This document shows positions 8,257 to 16,900 of a stretch of DNA of 64,000 bases, one piece after another. The translations under genes and the position numbers were made by a program. The DNA is from Cellulosimicrobium cellulans (GTDB lineage Bacteria > Actinomycetota > Actinomycetes > Actinomycetales > Cellulomonadaceae): assembly GCF_006539945.1 (NCBI RefSeq), contig NZ_BJNZ01000006.1, forward strand, positions 153,048 through 217,047, given 5' to 3'. Every line of letters starts with the position of its first letter. Positions within the stretch are counted from its first letter, which is position 1. Under the pieces are notes generated by a model. The model saw only the letters and a program-made list of their open reading frames with translations, did no database searches and was not told the origin of the DNA.

Positions 8257-9951
8257 ATGACCCGCTCGACCGTGACACCTGAACAGCAGATCCCCTCGAC
8301 CCCCCGCCGCGCCGGCCGACGCCCGGCCGCCGCGATCCTCGCCGCCGGCCTCCTCGCGGGTGCCGGCCTCGTCGTCCCCGCGACGAGCGCCGCGGCCGCC
8401 GACGCGGTCAACCCGTTCGACCTGGCCGGCGGCTTCAGCGTCTACGCCCGCGAGGACGCCCGCCTCGACAACCACGAGACGGAGGGGTCCGTCGCCGTCG
8501 GCGGCGAGCTGACCGTCCGGGCCGAGGGCGGCACGTACCCGATCGTCCACCATGTGGCCGGGACCGCGGACTACACGATCCCGACCGTCGACGGCGACCC
8601 GACCCGTCTGCTCGTCGGGTCGTACGCGCCGACGTCCGGCCTCGTGGAGATCACCAACGCCGGGGTCCCGGCGGGCAGCGGCGCCGAGCTCGAGGGCTAC
8701 CTCAAGGTCGTCGGTGCCGACCCCGCGTTCGACACGTACCAGCGCGGCGACTGGGTGCGGTACCGCACCGCTGTCGACGAGGCCCCGTCGATCGACGCGA
8801 CCAACCAGAAGTGGCCCGACGGCGCCGCGACCGTGGCGACCGAGCGCGACTCGGTCGCCGCGTACGTCGAGACGGGTGCCGCAGAGCCGGCCGAGGTGCG
8901 CCAGTGCCTCGCGGACCTCGTGCCGAGCGGCGTGGCCCACGTGCTCACGGTGGCCGAGGACGTCGGCGACCGCGTCGTCCTCTCGGCGCTCGAGCCGGGA
9001 CGGCCGAACGTCGTGGACTACGCCGACATCGCGGACGCGTACACCGTGCAGTTCGCGGACGGGGTGCTTCCCTCGGCCGACGCCCCGCTGATCATCTCCG
9101 TCCCCGCCGGGTCGACCGAGCTGCGCGGCTCGGTGTTCGGCGCCGAGGGCGCGGCGGCCCGCCACGTCCTGTGGGACCTCTCGCAGCTCGACGGCGCGGT
9201 CACCCTCGGCACCGGCGGGACGCGCCTCGACGGGTCGGTCTACGCCCCGACCGCGGACCTCACGCTCGAGGCGGCCCCGCTCGACGGCCAGGTCGTCGCG
9301 CGGAACCTCACGCTGCTCGGCGGCGAGGCGCACGCCTACCTCTTCGCCGGCTCCATCCCGTGCGCCACCGAGCCCGTCGTGGAGACGGGCAGCCTCACCG
9401 TCACCAAGCGCGTCGCGGGGGACGCGGCCTCCACCGTGCCCGACGGGACGACCTTCACCGTCGCCTACGAGGCCGCCGGGACGACGGGCGAGCTGACCGT
9501 GCCCGTCGACGGCTCCGCGACCGTCGAGGACCTCCCGCTCGGCACGGAGGTCGTGCTGTCCGAGCCGGGCTTCCCCGCCGTGGACGGGGTCGAGTGGGGC
9601 GAGCCGACGTGGCAGGTGGACGGTGCCGCCGTCGAGCCGGGAGGCGACGGGACCGTGCGCGTCGAGATCGGCACGACCGACGTCGCCGTGGTGCTGACCA
9701 ACACGGCGGACGCGCCGGTCGAGCCGACGCCCACGCCGGTGACCCCCACCCCGACCGAGCCCACGACCCCGACGACGCCGACCACGCCGACCACGCCCGG
9801 CGTGCCCGACCAGCCGACGTCCCCCGCCGACGGCGGAACCGGCGGCCTGGCCACGACGGGCGTCCAGGCCGGGGGCGTCGCGCTCGCGGCCCTCGTGCTG
9901 GTCGCGCTCGGTGTCACGGTCCTCGTCCTGCGGCGCCGCCAGGACGCCTGA
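8257..9951 (+). CDS. Choice-of-anchor A surface protein with LATTG cell-wall anchor
   Basis: A 564-residue secreted protein. A signal peptide with Arg-rich start and hydrophobic AAILAAGLLAGAGLVVP ends near residue 48 after ATSAAAA. Residues about 50-370 form a choice-of-anchor A domain (VNPFDLAGGFSVYAREDARL, then SVAVGGELTV). From about 380 a DUF5979-like beta domain begins (GSLTVTKRVAGDA). A Thr/Pro stalk follows, then LATTG, a hydrophobic helix and RRRQDA, the three-part sorting signal used by class E sortases. A GTG three bases upstream is an alternative start. No sortase gene is in the window. Confidence 0.85.
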   Translation: MTRSTVTPEQQIPSTPRRAGRRPAAAILAAGLLAGAGLVVPATSAAAADAVNPFDLAGGFSVYAREDARLDNHETEGSVAVGGELTVRAEGGTYPIVHHVAGTADYTIPTVDGDPTRLLVGSYAPTSGLVEITNAGVPAGSGAELEGYLKVVGADPAFDTYQRGDWVRYRTAVDEAPSIDATNQKWPDGAATVATERDSVAAYVETGAAEPAEVRQCLADLVPSGVAHVLTVAEDVGDRVVLSALEPGRPNVVDYADIADAYTVQFADGVLPSADAPLIISVPAGSTELRGSVFGAEGAAARHVLWDLSQLDGAVTLGTGGTRLDGSVYAPTADLTLEAAPLDGQVVARNLTLLGGEAHAYLFAGSIPCATEPVVETGSLTVTKRVAGDAASTVPDGTTFTVAYEAAGTTGELTVPVDGSATVEDLPLGTEVVLSEPGFPAVDGVEWGEPTWQVDGAAVEPGGDGTVRVEIGTTDVAVVLTNTADAPVEPTPTPVTPTPTEPTTPTTPTTPTTPGVPDQPTSPADGGTGGLATTGVQAGGVALAALVLVALGVTVLVLRRRQDA

Positions 9952-9971
9952 CCCCGTTCCTCCCGCGCGTC

Positions 9972-10007
9972 CGACGCCGCGTCCCCGACCTCGGGGGCGC
10001 GGCGTCG
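9972..10007. terminator. Hairpin after the choice-of-anchor A gene
   Basis: Arms CGACGCCGCG (9972-9981) and CGCGGCGTCG (9998-10007) pair, with CCCCGA/TCGGGG continuing the stem inside. It begins about 20 bp after the stop. The rest of the gap to 10184 shows no other feature apart from a TACGGT hexamer at 10094-10099 that may be a -10 element. Confidence 0.65.
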
Positions 10008-10183
10008 TCGCGTTCCCGGGGCGTGTCCGGGACGGCCACCTGCCCGCCGTCGGGAGTTCACCGGGCGGACGGGCGCGCGCCACCCCGGCTCCGTACGGTG
10101 ACAGCGCTTCCCACCACGGGTCCGACGCCGCCACGGTGGTCCGACGGTCGTCGCGCGCGGACCCCTGACCTGCGAAGGAACCC

Positions 10184-12331
10184 ATGAACCCGCACGCCTC
10201 CCGACTGCCCGGCGCGCTGACGCGCGTGGCGGCGTCGGCGCTCGCCGTCTCGCTCGTCGGCACGGTGCTCGTCGCCGCGACCGCGACCTCGACGGCCGCC
10301 GCCGACGAGTCCCTGCTCTCGACGTCCGGCACGACCTGGCGCTACCTCGACGACAACACGAACCCGGCTGGGTCCGCCGCGGACCAGCGCGCGTGGACGA
10401 CCACCGCGTTCGACGACTCCGCGTGGAAGTCCGGGACGGGCGCGTTCGGCGCGAAGCGCGGCGCGGCGACGGGGATCGGCGCCGCGTTCCCGATCACCAC
10501 GCTCCTCAGCCAGTACATCGAGGGCACGACGACGGACGTCCCCACGTTCTTCTTCCGCACCGACGTGGAGCTCACCGCGGCGGACCTCGACGGCGTCCCC
10601 GCGTTCGAGGGCGAGATCGTCTACGACGACGCCGCGATCGTCTACGTGAACGGCGAGGAGGTCGTGCGCCTGGGCGACGACTCCCGCGAGATCACGGAGA
10701 ACCTCCAGTACCACGGCAACGGCCGCACGGACCCGGTGACGGGCACGTTCGTCATCCCCTCCGACGCGTTCGCGCCGGGCGAGAACACGATCTCCGTCGC
10801 GCTCTACCAGGACGCGCCGACCAGCTCGGACATCTACCTCGACGTGCGCTCGCTCGTCCCGACGCACGGCGAGGTGCGCGACGTGACGCTCGGCGTCGGG
10901 TCCGACGAGTCCGAGGCCACCGTGGCCTGGTTCTCGAACCTCCCGGGCTCCGGCGAGGTCCAGTGGGTGCGTGCCGACCGCTCCGTCGACGGAGGGTTCC
11001 CCACGGACGCGGAGGCCGCGACGGCGGTCTCCGGGCCGTCCGCCGACGGCGCCACGTACCACCACGCGGCGCTGACCGGGCTCGAGGAGGACGCGGAGTA
11101 CGTCTATCGCGTGGGGTCGCCCGAGACCGGGTGGTCCGAGCCCGCGACCTTCGACACCGGCACGTTCGGCGACGAGTACTCGTTCCTCTTCCTCGGCGAC
11201 ATCCAGATCGGCGCGAGCGGCAGCACGGAGCGCGACTCCGCGAGCTGGCTCCAGAACGCGGGCACGATCGACGAGCGCCACCCCGACGCCGCGTTCGTCG
11301 TCTCGGCCGGCGACCAGGTCGACTCCTCCGGGAACACCCAGCAGTACACCGGCCTGTTCGCCCCGCGCTCGATGCGCACGCTGCGCTTCGCCCCGGACGT
11401 CGGCAACCACGACGCCGGCAGCGCGCTCTACGACCAGCACTACGCCCGGCCCAACGCGACCGAGGGCCAGCGGGACTACTGGTACACGTACGGTGGCGTC
11501 CTCTTCGTCTCGCTCGACTCGAACGAGTCGTCGACGGCGGGCATCGCGGAGCGCGAGGCGTACCTGCGCCAGGTCGTCGCCGAGCAGGGCGACGAGGCCG
11601 AGTGGGTCGTCGTGACGTTCCACCACTCCCTGTACAGCCAGGCGTTCCACACCCGTGACGCGGACGTGGTCCGGCTGCGCGAGGCGCTCTCCCCGGTGTT
11701 CTCCGAGCTGGGCGTCGACGTCGTCCTCGCCGGTCACGACCACATCTACACGCGCTCCCACCTCATGGACGGGACGACGCCGGTCGTGCCGTCGGCGACG
11801 CCCGCGAGCGGTGACGTGCTCCGCCCGGAGGACGGTCAGGTCCTGTACGTGACCGGCAACTCGTCCACGGGCAGCAAGTACTACGACTACGACGGCGCGA
11901 AGCCGTGGACCGCGCGCTGGGAGCAGTCCCGCGAGCCCAGCTACTCCGAGGTCGACGTCACCCCGACGACGTTCACCGTGACGACCTACGTGACGAGCAC
12001 CGAGCGCGTGATCGACCAGGTGACCGTCGAGCACCCGGGCGCCACCGGTCCGGCGCTCGACGTCGAGACGAGCGCGCGCTGCCTCGCCGGCACCGCGTAC
12101 GTCGCGGTCCGCGCGACGAACACCGGGGACGTCCCGGCGGACGTCACGCTCGCGACGCCGTTCGGCACGCGCACGGTCGCGGCGGTCGCGCCGGGCAAGG
12201 CGGCGTACCAGTCCTTCTCGACGCGGTCGGCCACGGCCGAGGCGGGCTCCGTCACGGTGACGGGCACCCTGCCCGACGCCGGCGCCACCTCCGCGCACGA
12301 CGCCGCCTACCCGGCGGTCACCTGCGGCTGA
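10184..12331 (+). CDS. Secreted purple acid phosphatase-like metallophosphoesterase
   Basis: A 715-residue secreted enzyme. A signal peptide ends near TSTAAA (residue about 38). Next come a beta-sandwich with WRYLDDNTNP, an N-terminal fibronectin-like domain with VTLGVGSDESEATVAW, and the metallophosphoesterase domain. Metal motifs are all present: FLGDIQ, SAGDQVD, VGNHDAG, TFHHSLYS and AGHDHIYTRS. It probably releases phosphate from phosphoesters outside the cell. The last 83 residues (633-715), starting and ending with Cys, form a domain shared with the M28 peptidase at 19490-21256. GAAGGA before the ATG supports the start. Confidence 0.9.
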   Translation: MNPHASRLPGALTRVAASALAVSLVGTVLVAATATSTAAADESLLSTSGTTWRYLDDNTNPAGSAADQRAWTTTAFDDSAWKSGTGAFGAKRGAATGIGAAFPITTLLSQYIEGTTTDVPTFFFRTDVELTAADLDGVPAFEGEIVYDDAAIVYVNGEEVVRLGDDSREITENLQYHGNGRTDPVTGTFVIPSDAFAPGENTISVALYQDAPTSSDIYLDVRSLVPTHGEVRDVTLGVGSDESEATVAWFSNLPGSGEVQWVRADRSVDGGFPTDAEAATAVSGPSADGATYHHAALTGLEEDAEYVYRVGSPETGWSEPATFDTGTFGDEYSFLFLGDIQIGASGSTERDSASWLQNAGTIDERHPDAAFVVSAGDQVDSSGNTQQYTGLFAPRSMRTLRFAPDVGNHDAGSALYDQHYARPNATEGQRDYWYTYGGVLFVSLDSNESSTAGIAEREAYLRQVVAEQGDEAEWVVVTFHHSLYSQAFHTRDADVVRLREALSPVFSELGVDVVLAGHDHIYTRSHLMDGTTPVVPSATPASGDVLRPEDGQVLYVTGNSSTGSKYYDYDGAKPWTARWEQSREPSYSEVDVTPTTFTVTTYVTSTERVIDQVTVEHPGATGPALDVETSARCLAGTAYVAVRATNTGDVPADVTLATPFGTRTVAAVAPGKAAYQSFSTRSATAEAGSVTVTGTLPDAGATSAHDAAYPAVTCG

Positions 12332-12342
12332 GCCTCCCCGCC

Positions 12343-12395
12343 GAACCGGGGTCGTTCCCCAGCGCACGCTCGCGCGGGGGAACGACCCCGGGTTC
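12343..12395. terminator. Hairpin between convergent genes
   Basis: Arms 12343-12360 and 12377-12395 pair over 18 positions with one bulged G, around a 16-base loop. It lies between convergent genes and shares the core ACCCCGGGTTCG with the hairpin at 298-357. Confidence 0.7.
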
Positions 12396-12401
12396 GTCGC
12401 G

Positions 12402-13790
12402 TCAGGACGGTCGAGGCGCGGCGTCGTCGTCGAGCGGCTCGACGACGATGCCGCCGAAGCGCGCGTCGCGCGCCTGGTGCTCGACGCCGCCGATCCAGAC
12501 ACGCCCGCCCCGCACCGCGTCGGACGCGGGGGAGCGGTCGAGGTAGTGGGCCTGGTAGCCACCGCCGAAGTCCACGTTCGTCAGCGAGACGGCGCGACCG
12601 GCCTCGTCTGTGACGTCCGACGAGCACCACGCGCACACGTGCCGCGGATAGCGCGGGTTCTCGCGGAGCAGCGTGCCGCACAGCGGGCAGAACTGCGTGC
12701 GCACCGGCTCGGCGCCCGACGGCGCGAGCGCCCCCGCGCGGACGAGGCCGCCCTGTGCGGTGCGCCGGGCGAGCGCGGTGAGCTGGCGCCGCGCGATCCC
12801 GGGCCAGCCGTGGACGGCGGTGGCCCACTCGTCCGGCACGGCCCGTGCGCCGTAGGCGGCGCCGAGGAGCGCGCCGGCGATGGCCGCGACCGTGTCCGTG
12901 TCGCCGCCGATCGCGACCGCGGCCTGGAGCGCGGCCGCGAGGTGGTCGCGGCCGGCGAACGTCGAGCCCTGCGGCGCGGAGGTCGTCGCGATCGCGTGCC
13001 ACGCGGCCTGGAGGGCGGTGACGGTGAAGCCGTTCTGCCGCAGGTCGGCCGAGGGCCGCCCGACCTCGGCGTCCGCGATCCACGCGGACCAGCGCGCCGC
13101 CGCGTCCGGGTCGAGGAGGTCCAGTCCCGCACGCGCGTCGAGCCGCTGCCGGGTCACCGCGACGCGCACCGCCTCCGACCAGAGCACGCACGACTCGGCG
13201 GCGAGCGGGTCGGTGTGCGTGAGCTCCGCGACGGCGCGGGCCGCGCGTGCGGTCGCGTCGCGGTCGTCCAGGGCGACGAGCCCGACGACGCCCGTGCGCA
13301 TGAGCGCGCCGTTCCCCGCCGTGCGACCGGTCGCCACGTGGAGCGCGGCGGACGCGCCGCGCAGCCGGGTCGCGGCGGGCCCGCGTCGTGCGGCGGCGGC
13401 GCTCAGCACGGACGCGGTCTGCGTCCCGACGTCGGTCGCGCCCTCGGTGCGCCACCCCTCGAACGCGGCCGCGACCTCGTCGAGCGGCGTCGCGCCGAAC
13501 GCGTCCGGGACGGGGGAGAGCACGTCGTGGGCGGCCGTGACCCGGGCGACGCACACCGACATCTGGGTGTCGTCGCTCCACTCGCCGGGCGCGTACGGGC
13601 CGAGACCGCCGCCCCGCATGACCGCGGCCGCCTCCGGCCGCCCGGGGCCGGGCGGCTGCGCGAACTCGTACGGCACCCCGAGCGCGTCGCCCGCCGCCTG
13701 GGCGAGCAGCACGCCCGACGCGCGGTCGAGCAGTCCGTGGTCGAGCGGGTCGAGCGGTTCGCGGGCGGGCGGAGGCGGCGTCGTCGTCAC
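12402..13790 (-). CDS. ADP-ribosylglycohydrolase with C-terminal zinc ribbon
   Basis: A 462-residue protein. The N-terminal 340 residues are an ADP-ribosylglycohydrolase (DraG/ARH) domain: SGVLLAQAAGDALGVPYEF at 25-43, the metal motif EWSDDTQ at 70-75 and GGDTDT at 295-300, giving the two-magnesium site that removes ADP-ribose from proteins or other molecules. Residues 368-389 hold two CxxC pairs (CPLC and CAWC), a zinc ribbon, followed by a small domain that mentions no known motif. The start is a GTG; an internal start near residue 20 is possible because the gap to the divergent gene is only 17 bp. Confidence 0.85.
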   Translation of the reverse strand: MTTTPPPPAREPLDPLDHGLLDRASGVLLAQAAGDALGVPYEFAQPPGPGRPEAAAVMRGGGLGPYAPGEWSDDTQMSVCVARVTAAHDVLSPVPDAFGATPLDEVAAAFEGWRTEGATDVGTQTASVLSAAAARRGPAATRLRGASAALHVATGRTAGNGALMRTGVVGLVALDDRDATARAARAVAELTHTDPLAAESCVLWSEAVRVAVTRQRLDARAGLDLLDPDAAARWSAWIADAEVGRPSADLRQNGFTVTALQAAWHAIATTSAPQGSTFAGRDHLAAALQAAVAIGGDTDTVAAIAGALLGAAYGARAVPDEWATAVHGWPGIARRQLTALARRTAQGGLVRAGALAPSGAEPVRTQFCPLCGTLLRENPRYPRHVCAWCSSDVTDEAGRAVSLTNVDFGGGYQAHYLDRSPASDAVRGGRVWIGGVEHQARDARFGGIVVEPLDDDAAPRPS

Positions 13791-13807
13791 GGCGCGATCG
13801 TGCCACG

Positions 13808-14305
13808 ATGAGCGCCATGACCACGACGCCCGCCGACCTCGCCGCCCTCATCGCCTCCGTCGAGGCGGACGAGCGCGACCTCGTGCTCCGCACCTTCACG
13901 CACGACGACGCGTGGCGGCTCGGCTGCCTGCTCGTCGAGCTCGCCGACGAGCGTGACCTGCCCGTGACGATCGACGTCCGCAAGGGCCCGCAGCAGGTGT
14001 TCCACGCCGCGCGCGAGGGCACGACCCCGGACAACGACTCCTGGGTCGAGCGCAAGGTGCGGGTCGTCGAGCGGTTCGGTGCGTCGTCGTACCTCGTGGG
14101 CCTGCGCGCCCGCGCGAAGGGGACGACGTTCGCCGACCAGCACCAGCTCCCGCTCCAGGAGTACGCCGCCCACGGCGGCGCGTTCCCCGTCCGGGTCGAC
14201 GGCGTCGGGATCGTCGGCGTCGTGACGGTGTCCGGGCTCGCCCAGGGAGACGACCACGCGCTGGTCACCGAGGCCCTGCGGTCCTTCCTGGGCCGCGGCG
14301 CGTAG
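13808..14305 (+). CDS. UPF0303 / haem-degrading-domain family protein
   Basis: A 165-residue protein of the UPF0303 family in the HbpS-like (DUF336) superfamily. Conserved parts are FTHDDAWRLGCLLVE, DVRKGPQQVFHAA, GTTPDNDSWVERKVRVVERFG, YAAHGGAFPVRV and GVVTVSGLAQGDDHALV. Relatives bind haem or small ligands, and some are redox sensors; the function here is open. A second in-frame ATG at 13817 is an equally possible start, as neither has a clear Shine-Dalgarno. It is divergent from the ADP-ribosylglycohydrolase gene. Confidence 0.85.
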   Translation: MSAMTTTPADLAALIASVEADERDLVLRTFTHDDAWRLGCLLVELADERDLPVTIDVRKGPQQVFHAAREGTTPDNDSWVERKVRVVERFGASSYLVGLRARAKGTTFADQHQLPLQEYAAHGGAFPVRVDGVGIVGVVTVSGLAQGDDHALVTEALRSFLGRGA

Positions 14306-14308
14306 CGG

Positions 14309-15463
14309 TCAGTCCCAGACGAGCGGGATGTCCTCGAACGTGGGCCACGTCGGCGCGACGTTCACGTACAGCGACGCCAGCGAGTCGTCGAGAGGCCGCG
14401 GCAGGTAGACCTCGTACCGGGCCGTCCGCCCGACGGCAGCTCGCACGAAGAGCGGGTCGCTCTCCAGCTCGCGCGCGCCGCTGCCGCGGACCGGCTCGTA
14501 CGAGACGAGCGCGTAGGGGTCGACGGCGGACGGGTGCAGCTCGCCCCGACCCGTGAGGTCGTACACGGAGATCCGGTCCGTCGCCCCGTCGACCGGGTCG
14601 AGCGGCGTGAGCTGGACGCGGAGGCGCATGACCGGGCCGCGCACGACGATCGGCTCGATCGCGACGCGCACGCGCTCCTCACGGCCCTCGTCGTTCGGCA
14701 CGACGACGGTCTTCTCCACGACGGTCTCGCCGTCCTCGACGAGATCGACCCGCGGGCCGTCGGCGGGCACGTGGTCGGCGTCGACGGGGGCGAGCTCGTG
14801 CTCCTCGATCTCGATTCCCCGCTCGCCGGGCGTCGTGCCGGAGTAGCGCAGCTCGACCCGCCGGTTCTGGGCGCGGTCGTCGGCGACGTCGTCGCCACCC
14901 TCCTCCACCTTGAGCTGCGACTCCCCGTGACCCTGCGCGTCGAACGTGACGTCGGGGCGCACCGCCGCGGCGGCCGCGACGACCGCCTGCGCGCGACGCT
15001 GCGAGAGGTCGAGGTTGTCCGCGTCCTCCCCGACCGAGTCGGTGTGGCCCGCGACGGTCGCGGTCACGCCGTCGGGCAGGTCCTCGGCGACCTCCTGGAC
15101 GCGCTGCACCGCCGCGTCGGACAGCTCGGCCGAGCCGACGTCGAACAGCACGTCCGTCTCGAGCGTGACGACGACCTCGTCCTCCTCCACCTCGACGTAC
15201 TCGAAGGACGTGACGGCGCCCTCGGTCTCGAAGGTCGTGGCGACGCCGGGGTCGAAGTGCCGCACGGCCTTGTCGAGCGACTCCCGGCTGGGAGGCCCGC
15301 CGAGGTCGTCGAGGGTGAGCGCGTCGATCCCGGGGACGTCGGGCGTCGGGTCGGCGCCAGGCTCGTCGTCCGCGGACGCCGGGGTCGTGGCGGCCGCGAG
15401 CAGGGTCGTCGTGACGACGACCGTGGCGAGCGACGCGACGGCGGCGCGGCGCGCGCGGCTCAC
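14309..15463 (-). CDS. Secreted OmpA-family (peptidoglycan-associated) protein
   Basis: A 384-residue exported protein. The GTG start overlaps the upstream stop (GTGA). A signal peptide (VASLATVVVTTTLLAAA) is cleaved near TPASA. Residues about 95-210 are an OmpA C-terminal domain: VLFDVGSAELSDAAVQRVQE, GHTDSVGEDADNLDLSQRRA and DRAQNRRVEL, the motifs that bind diaminopimelate in peptidoglycan. The remaining 180 residues are a beta-rich domain ending WPTFEDIPLVWD. The ending resembles that of the upstream lipoprotein (SWPPFEDVPVTYE), so the two C-termini may be related. The pair probably acts together at the cell envelope. Confidence 0.85.
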   Translation of the reverse strand: MSRARRAAVASLATVVVTTTLLAAATTPASADDEPGADPTPDVPGIDALTLDDLGGPPSRESLDKAVRHFDPGVATTFETEGAVTSFEYVEVEEDEVVVTLETDVLFDVGSAELSDAAVQRVQEVAEDLPDGVTATVAGHTDSVGEDADNLDLSQRRAQAVVAAAAAVRPDVTFDAQGHGESQLKVEEGGDDVADDRAQNRRVELRYSGTTPGERGIEIEEHELAPVDADHVPADGPRVDLVEDGETVVEKTVVVPNDEGREERVRVAIEPIVVRGPVMRLRVQLTPLDPVDGATDRISVYDLTGRGELHPSAVDPYALVSYEPVRGSGARELESDPLFVRAAVGRTARYEVYLPRPLDDSLASLYVNVAPTWPTFEDIPLVWD

Positions 15464-16059
15464 TCCTCCACCTCGTAGGTCACCGGGACGTCCTCGAACG
15501 GGGGCCACGACTCGTGGAGCCGCACGTCGACGGCCGTCGGGTCGCCCGCGGGGCGCGGGAACCAGGCCTGGTACAGGAGCGGACGGCCGTTCACGGTCGT
15601 CGCGGACACCACGTCGGTCGCGAGGTCGGTCCCCCCGGAGGAGATGAGGTCGTACTCGGTGAGCGCGTCCACGTCGACGATCGTCGGGTTGTGGTCGTGC
15701 CCGAGCATGTCGTACGCCGAGTGCTCCTCGGGCTTCTCCGCGTCCGCGTCGACGAAGCGCGGCGTCATGAGGACGCGCAGCTCGACGGTCGAGCCGTCGG
15801 CGACGAGCGACACCAGCCCGAGCGAGACCTCGTCCTCGGCGGACCCGGGGACGGGCAGCCGTGTCTCGAGGACCGGCTGGTACTCCTCCACCCCGACGGT
15901 GACCGGGGTCGGCTCGTCGGTGGCCGCGTCGCCGGAGCAGGCGCCGAGGGTGAGCGTGAGGGCGACCACGGTGGCGGCGCCCAGGAGCGCGCGGGGGCCA
16001 GGGACGGGCGAGGGTGCAGGCGAGGGCACGGGCGGGCCCGGGGGCGTGGTGCTCGGCAT
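15460..16059 (-). CDS. Lipoprotein, partner of the OmpA-family protein
   Basis: A 199-residue predicted lipoprotein. A long Pro-rich N-terminus (MPSTTPPGPPVPSPAP) precedes the hydrophobic segment and the lipobox LGAC, with the lipidated cysteine followed by SGD. The mature part has no recognised domain. It ends SWPPFEDVPVTYEVEE, echoing the end of the next gene's product (TWPTFEDIPLVW). The two genes overlap by GTGA and form an operon. An AGGCTA (minus TAGCCT) element seven bases upstream suggests a leaderless transcript. Confidence 0.75.
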   Translation of the reverse strand: MPSTTPPGPPVPSPAPSPVPGPRALLGAATVVALTLTLGACSGDAATDEPTPVTVGVEEYQPVLETRLPVPGSAEDEVSLGLVSLVADGSTVELRVLMTPRFVDADAEKPEEHSAYDMLGHDHNPTIVDVDALTEYDLISSGGTDLATDVVSATTVNGRPLLYQAWFPRPAGDPTAVDVRLHESWPPFEDVPVTYEVEE

Positions 16060-16066
16060 GGCCGGA

Positions 16067-16072
16067 AGGCTA
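16067..16072 (-). promoter_or_regulatory. -10 hexamer of a leaderless transcript
   Basis: On the minus strand TAGCCT is followed by seven bases and the ATG at 16059. Confidence 0.45.
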
Positions 16073-16131
16073 GCGGACCGGTACGTCCCTGATCCGGCCC
16101 ATCCGTGGGGAGATGTCCCCATCGGGGGCAG

Positions 16132-16171
16132 ACGGACGGGGCCGGTACCGTGAGGCGCCGGCCCCGTCCGT
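16132..16171. terminator. Hairpin between the hsp20 and lipoprotein genes
   Basis: Perfect 14-base arms (16132-16145 and 16158-16171) around a 12-base loop. With the neighbouring hairpin at 16213-16241 it separates two genes on the minus strand. Confidence 0.6.
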
Positions 16172-16212
16172 GGTCCGGTCGCGCGGGGGGCGGGCGCGAC
16201 CGGGGTCAGGGT

Positions 16213-16241
16213 GCCGGCGCGACGACATGCGTCGCGCCGGC
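16213..16241. terminator. Terminator of hsp20
   Basis: Perfect 12-base arms (16213-16224, 16230-16241) around ACATG, starting 12 bp past the hsp20 stop on the minus strand. Confidence 0.7.
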
Positions 16242-16252
16242 GGTGCGCTGCG

Positions 16253-16786
16253 TCAGGCCGCGCGCGTGACCTCGATGCGCTGGGGAGCGCGGCCGGCGAA
16301 CACGCCGGCGACGGTCACGGTGAGCACGCCCGCGTCGTAGGACGCGCGGACGGCGTCGGCGTCCGCCGACTTCGGCAGGGTGACGGTGCGGCGGAACTCG
16401 CCGAACCGCACCTCGCGGACGCGGCGCCCGGCCGGGGCGACCTCGGCCGCCTCGTCGGTGTCGGCCTCGTCCGTCGCCGCCTCGGGCTGCTCGCCCTCGG
16501 CGGTCTCGGACGTCTCGGCCGCGGGGGCCTCGACGACGCGCTGGTCGCGACGCTCACCGCGGACGACGAGACGACGGCCCTCGAGCTCGACGGTCACGTC
16601 GCGCTCCGGGTCGACGCCCGGCAGGTCGAAGCGCGCGACGAGGTCGTCGCCCTCGCGGTAGACGTCCGCGGCGGGCGCGTAGCCGGACCGCGCGGCGGGC
16701 GCGCTCACCGGGCGGGTCCAGAGCTGGCGCACGATGCGCTCGGTCGGCAGCGGGCGGAACGGTGCCACGGTGTAGGTGCTGATCAT
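16253..16786 (-). CDS. Hsp20 / alpha-crystallin small heat-shock protein
   Basis: A 177-residue small heat-shock protein that holds unfolding proteins. The alpha-crystallin domain begins near residue 38 (ADVYREGDDLVARFDLPGVD), continues with VTVELEGRRLVVRGERR, and ends with FRRTVTLPKSADADAVRASY and DAGVLTVTV. An acidic, low-complexity loop of about 35 residues (between EAPAAE and EVAPAG) separates the two halves and is longer than usual. The ATG has GGAGG upstream. A HAIR-like sequence about 60 bp upstream suggests HspR control. Confidence 0.92.
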   Translation of the reverse strand: MISTYTVAPFRPLPTERIVRQLWTRPVSAPAARSGYAPAADVYREGDDLVARFDLPGVDPERDVTVELEGRRLVVRGERRDQRVVEAPAAETSETAEGEQPEAATDEADTDEAAEVAPAGRRVREVRFGEFRRTVTLPKSADADAVRASYDAGVLTVTVAGVFAGRAPQRIEVTRAA

Positions 16787-16844
16787 GGTGGTCCTCCAGG
16801 TCTCTCGCGCCACGGTCGGCCCGTGGCGTCCTGACCTCTCCAAC

Positions 16845-16865
16845 CTTGAGCGTGCTCGGCTCAGT
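16845..16865. promoter_or_regulatory. HAIR-like operator (HspR) upstream of hsp20
   Basis: CTTGAGC, seven bases, GCTCAGT. The HspR-associated inverted repeat consensus is CTTGAGT-N7-ACTCAAG. The left half matches 6 of 7, the right half 4 of 7. It lies about 60 bp from the hsp20 start, a sensible place for a repressor. Confidence 0.5.
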
Positions 16866-16900
16866 CCCGCGTTCGCGGACGACGAACGCCGCCGGAACGC

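Noticed and set aside
6391..10332. A 1313-codon open frame on the minus strand
   Set aside because: It is antisense to kynU, the PaaX-like gene and the surface protein gene, which have clear domains. The translation is repetitive Arg/Gly sequence.
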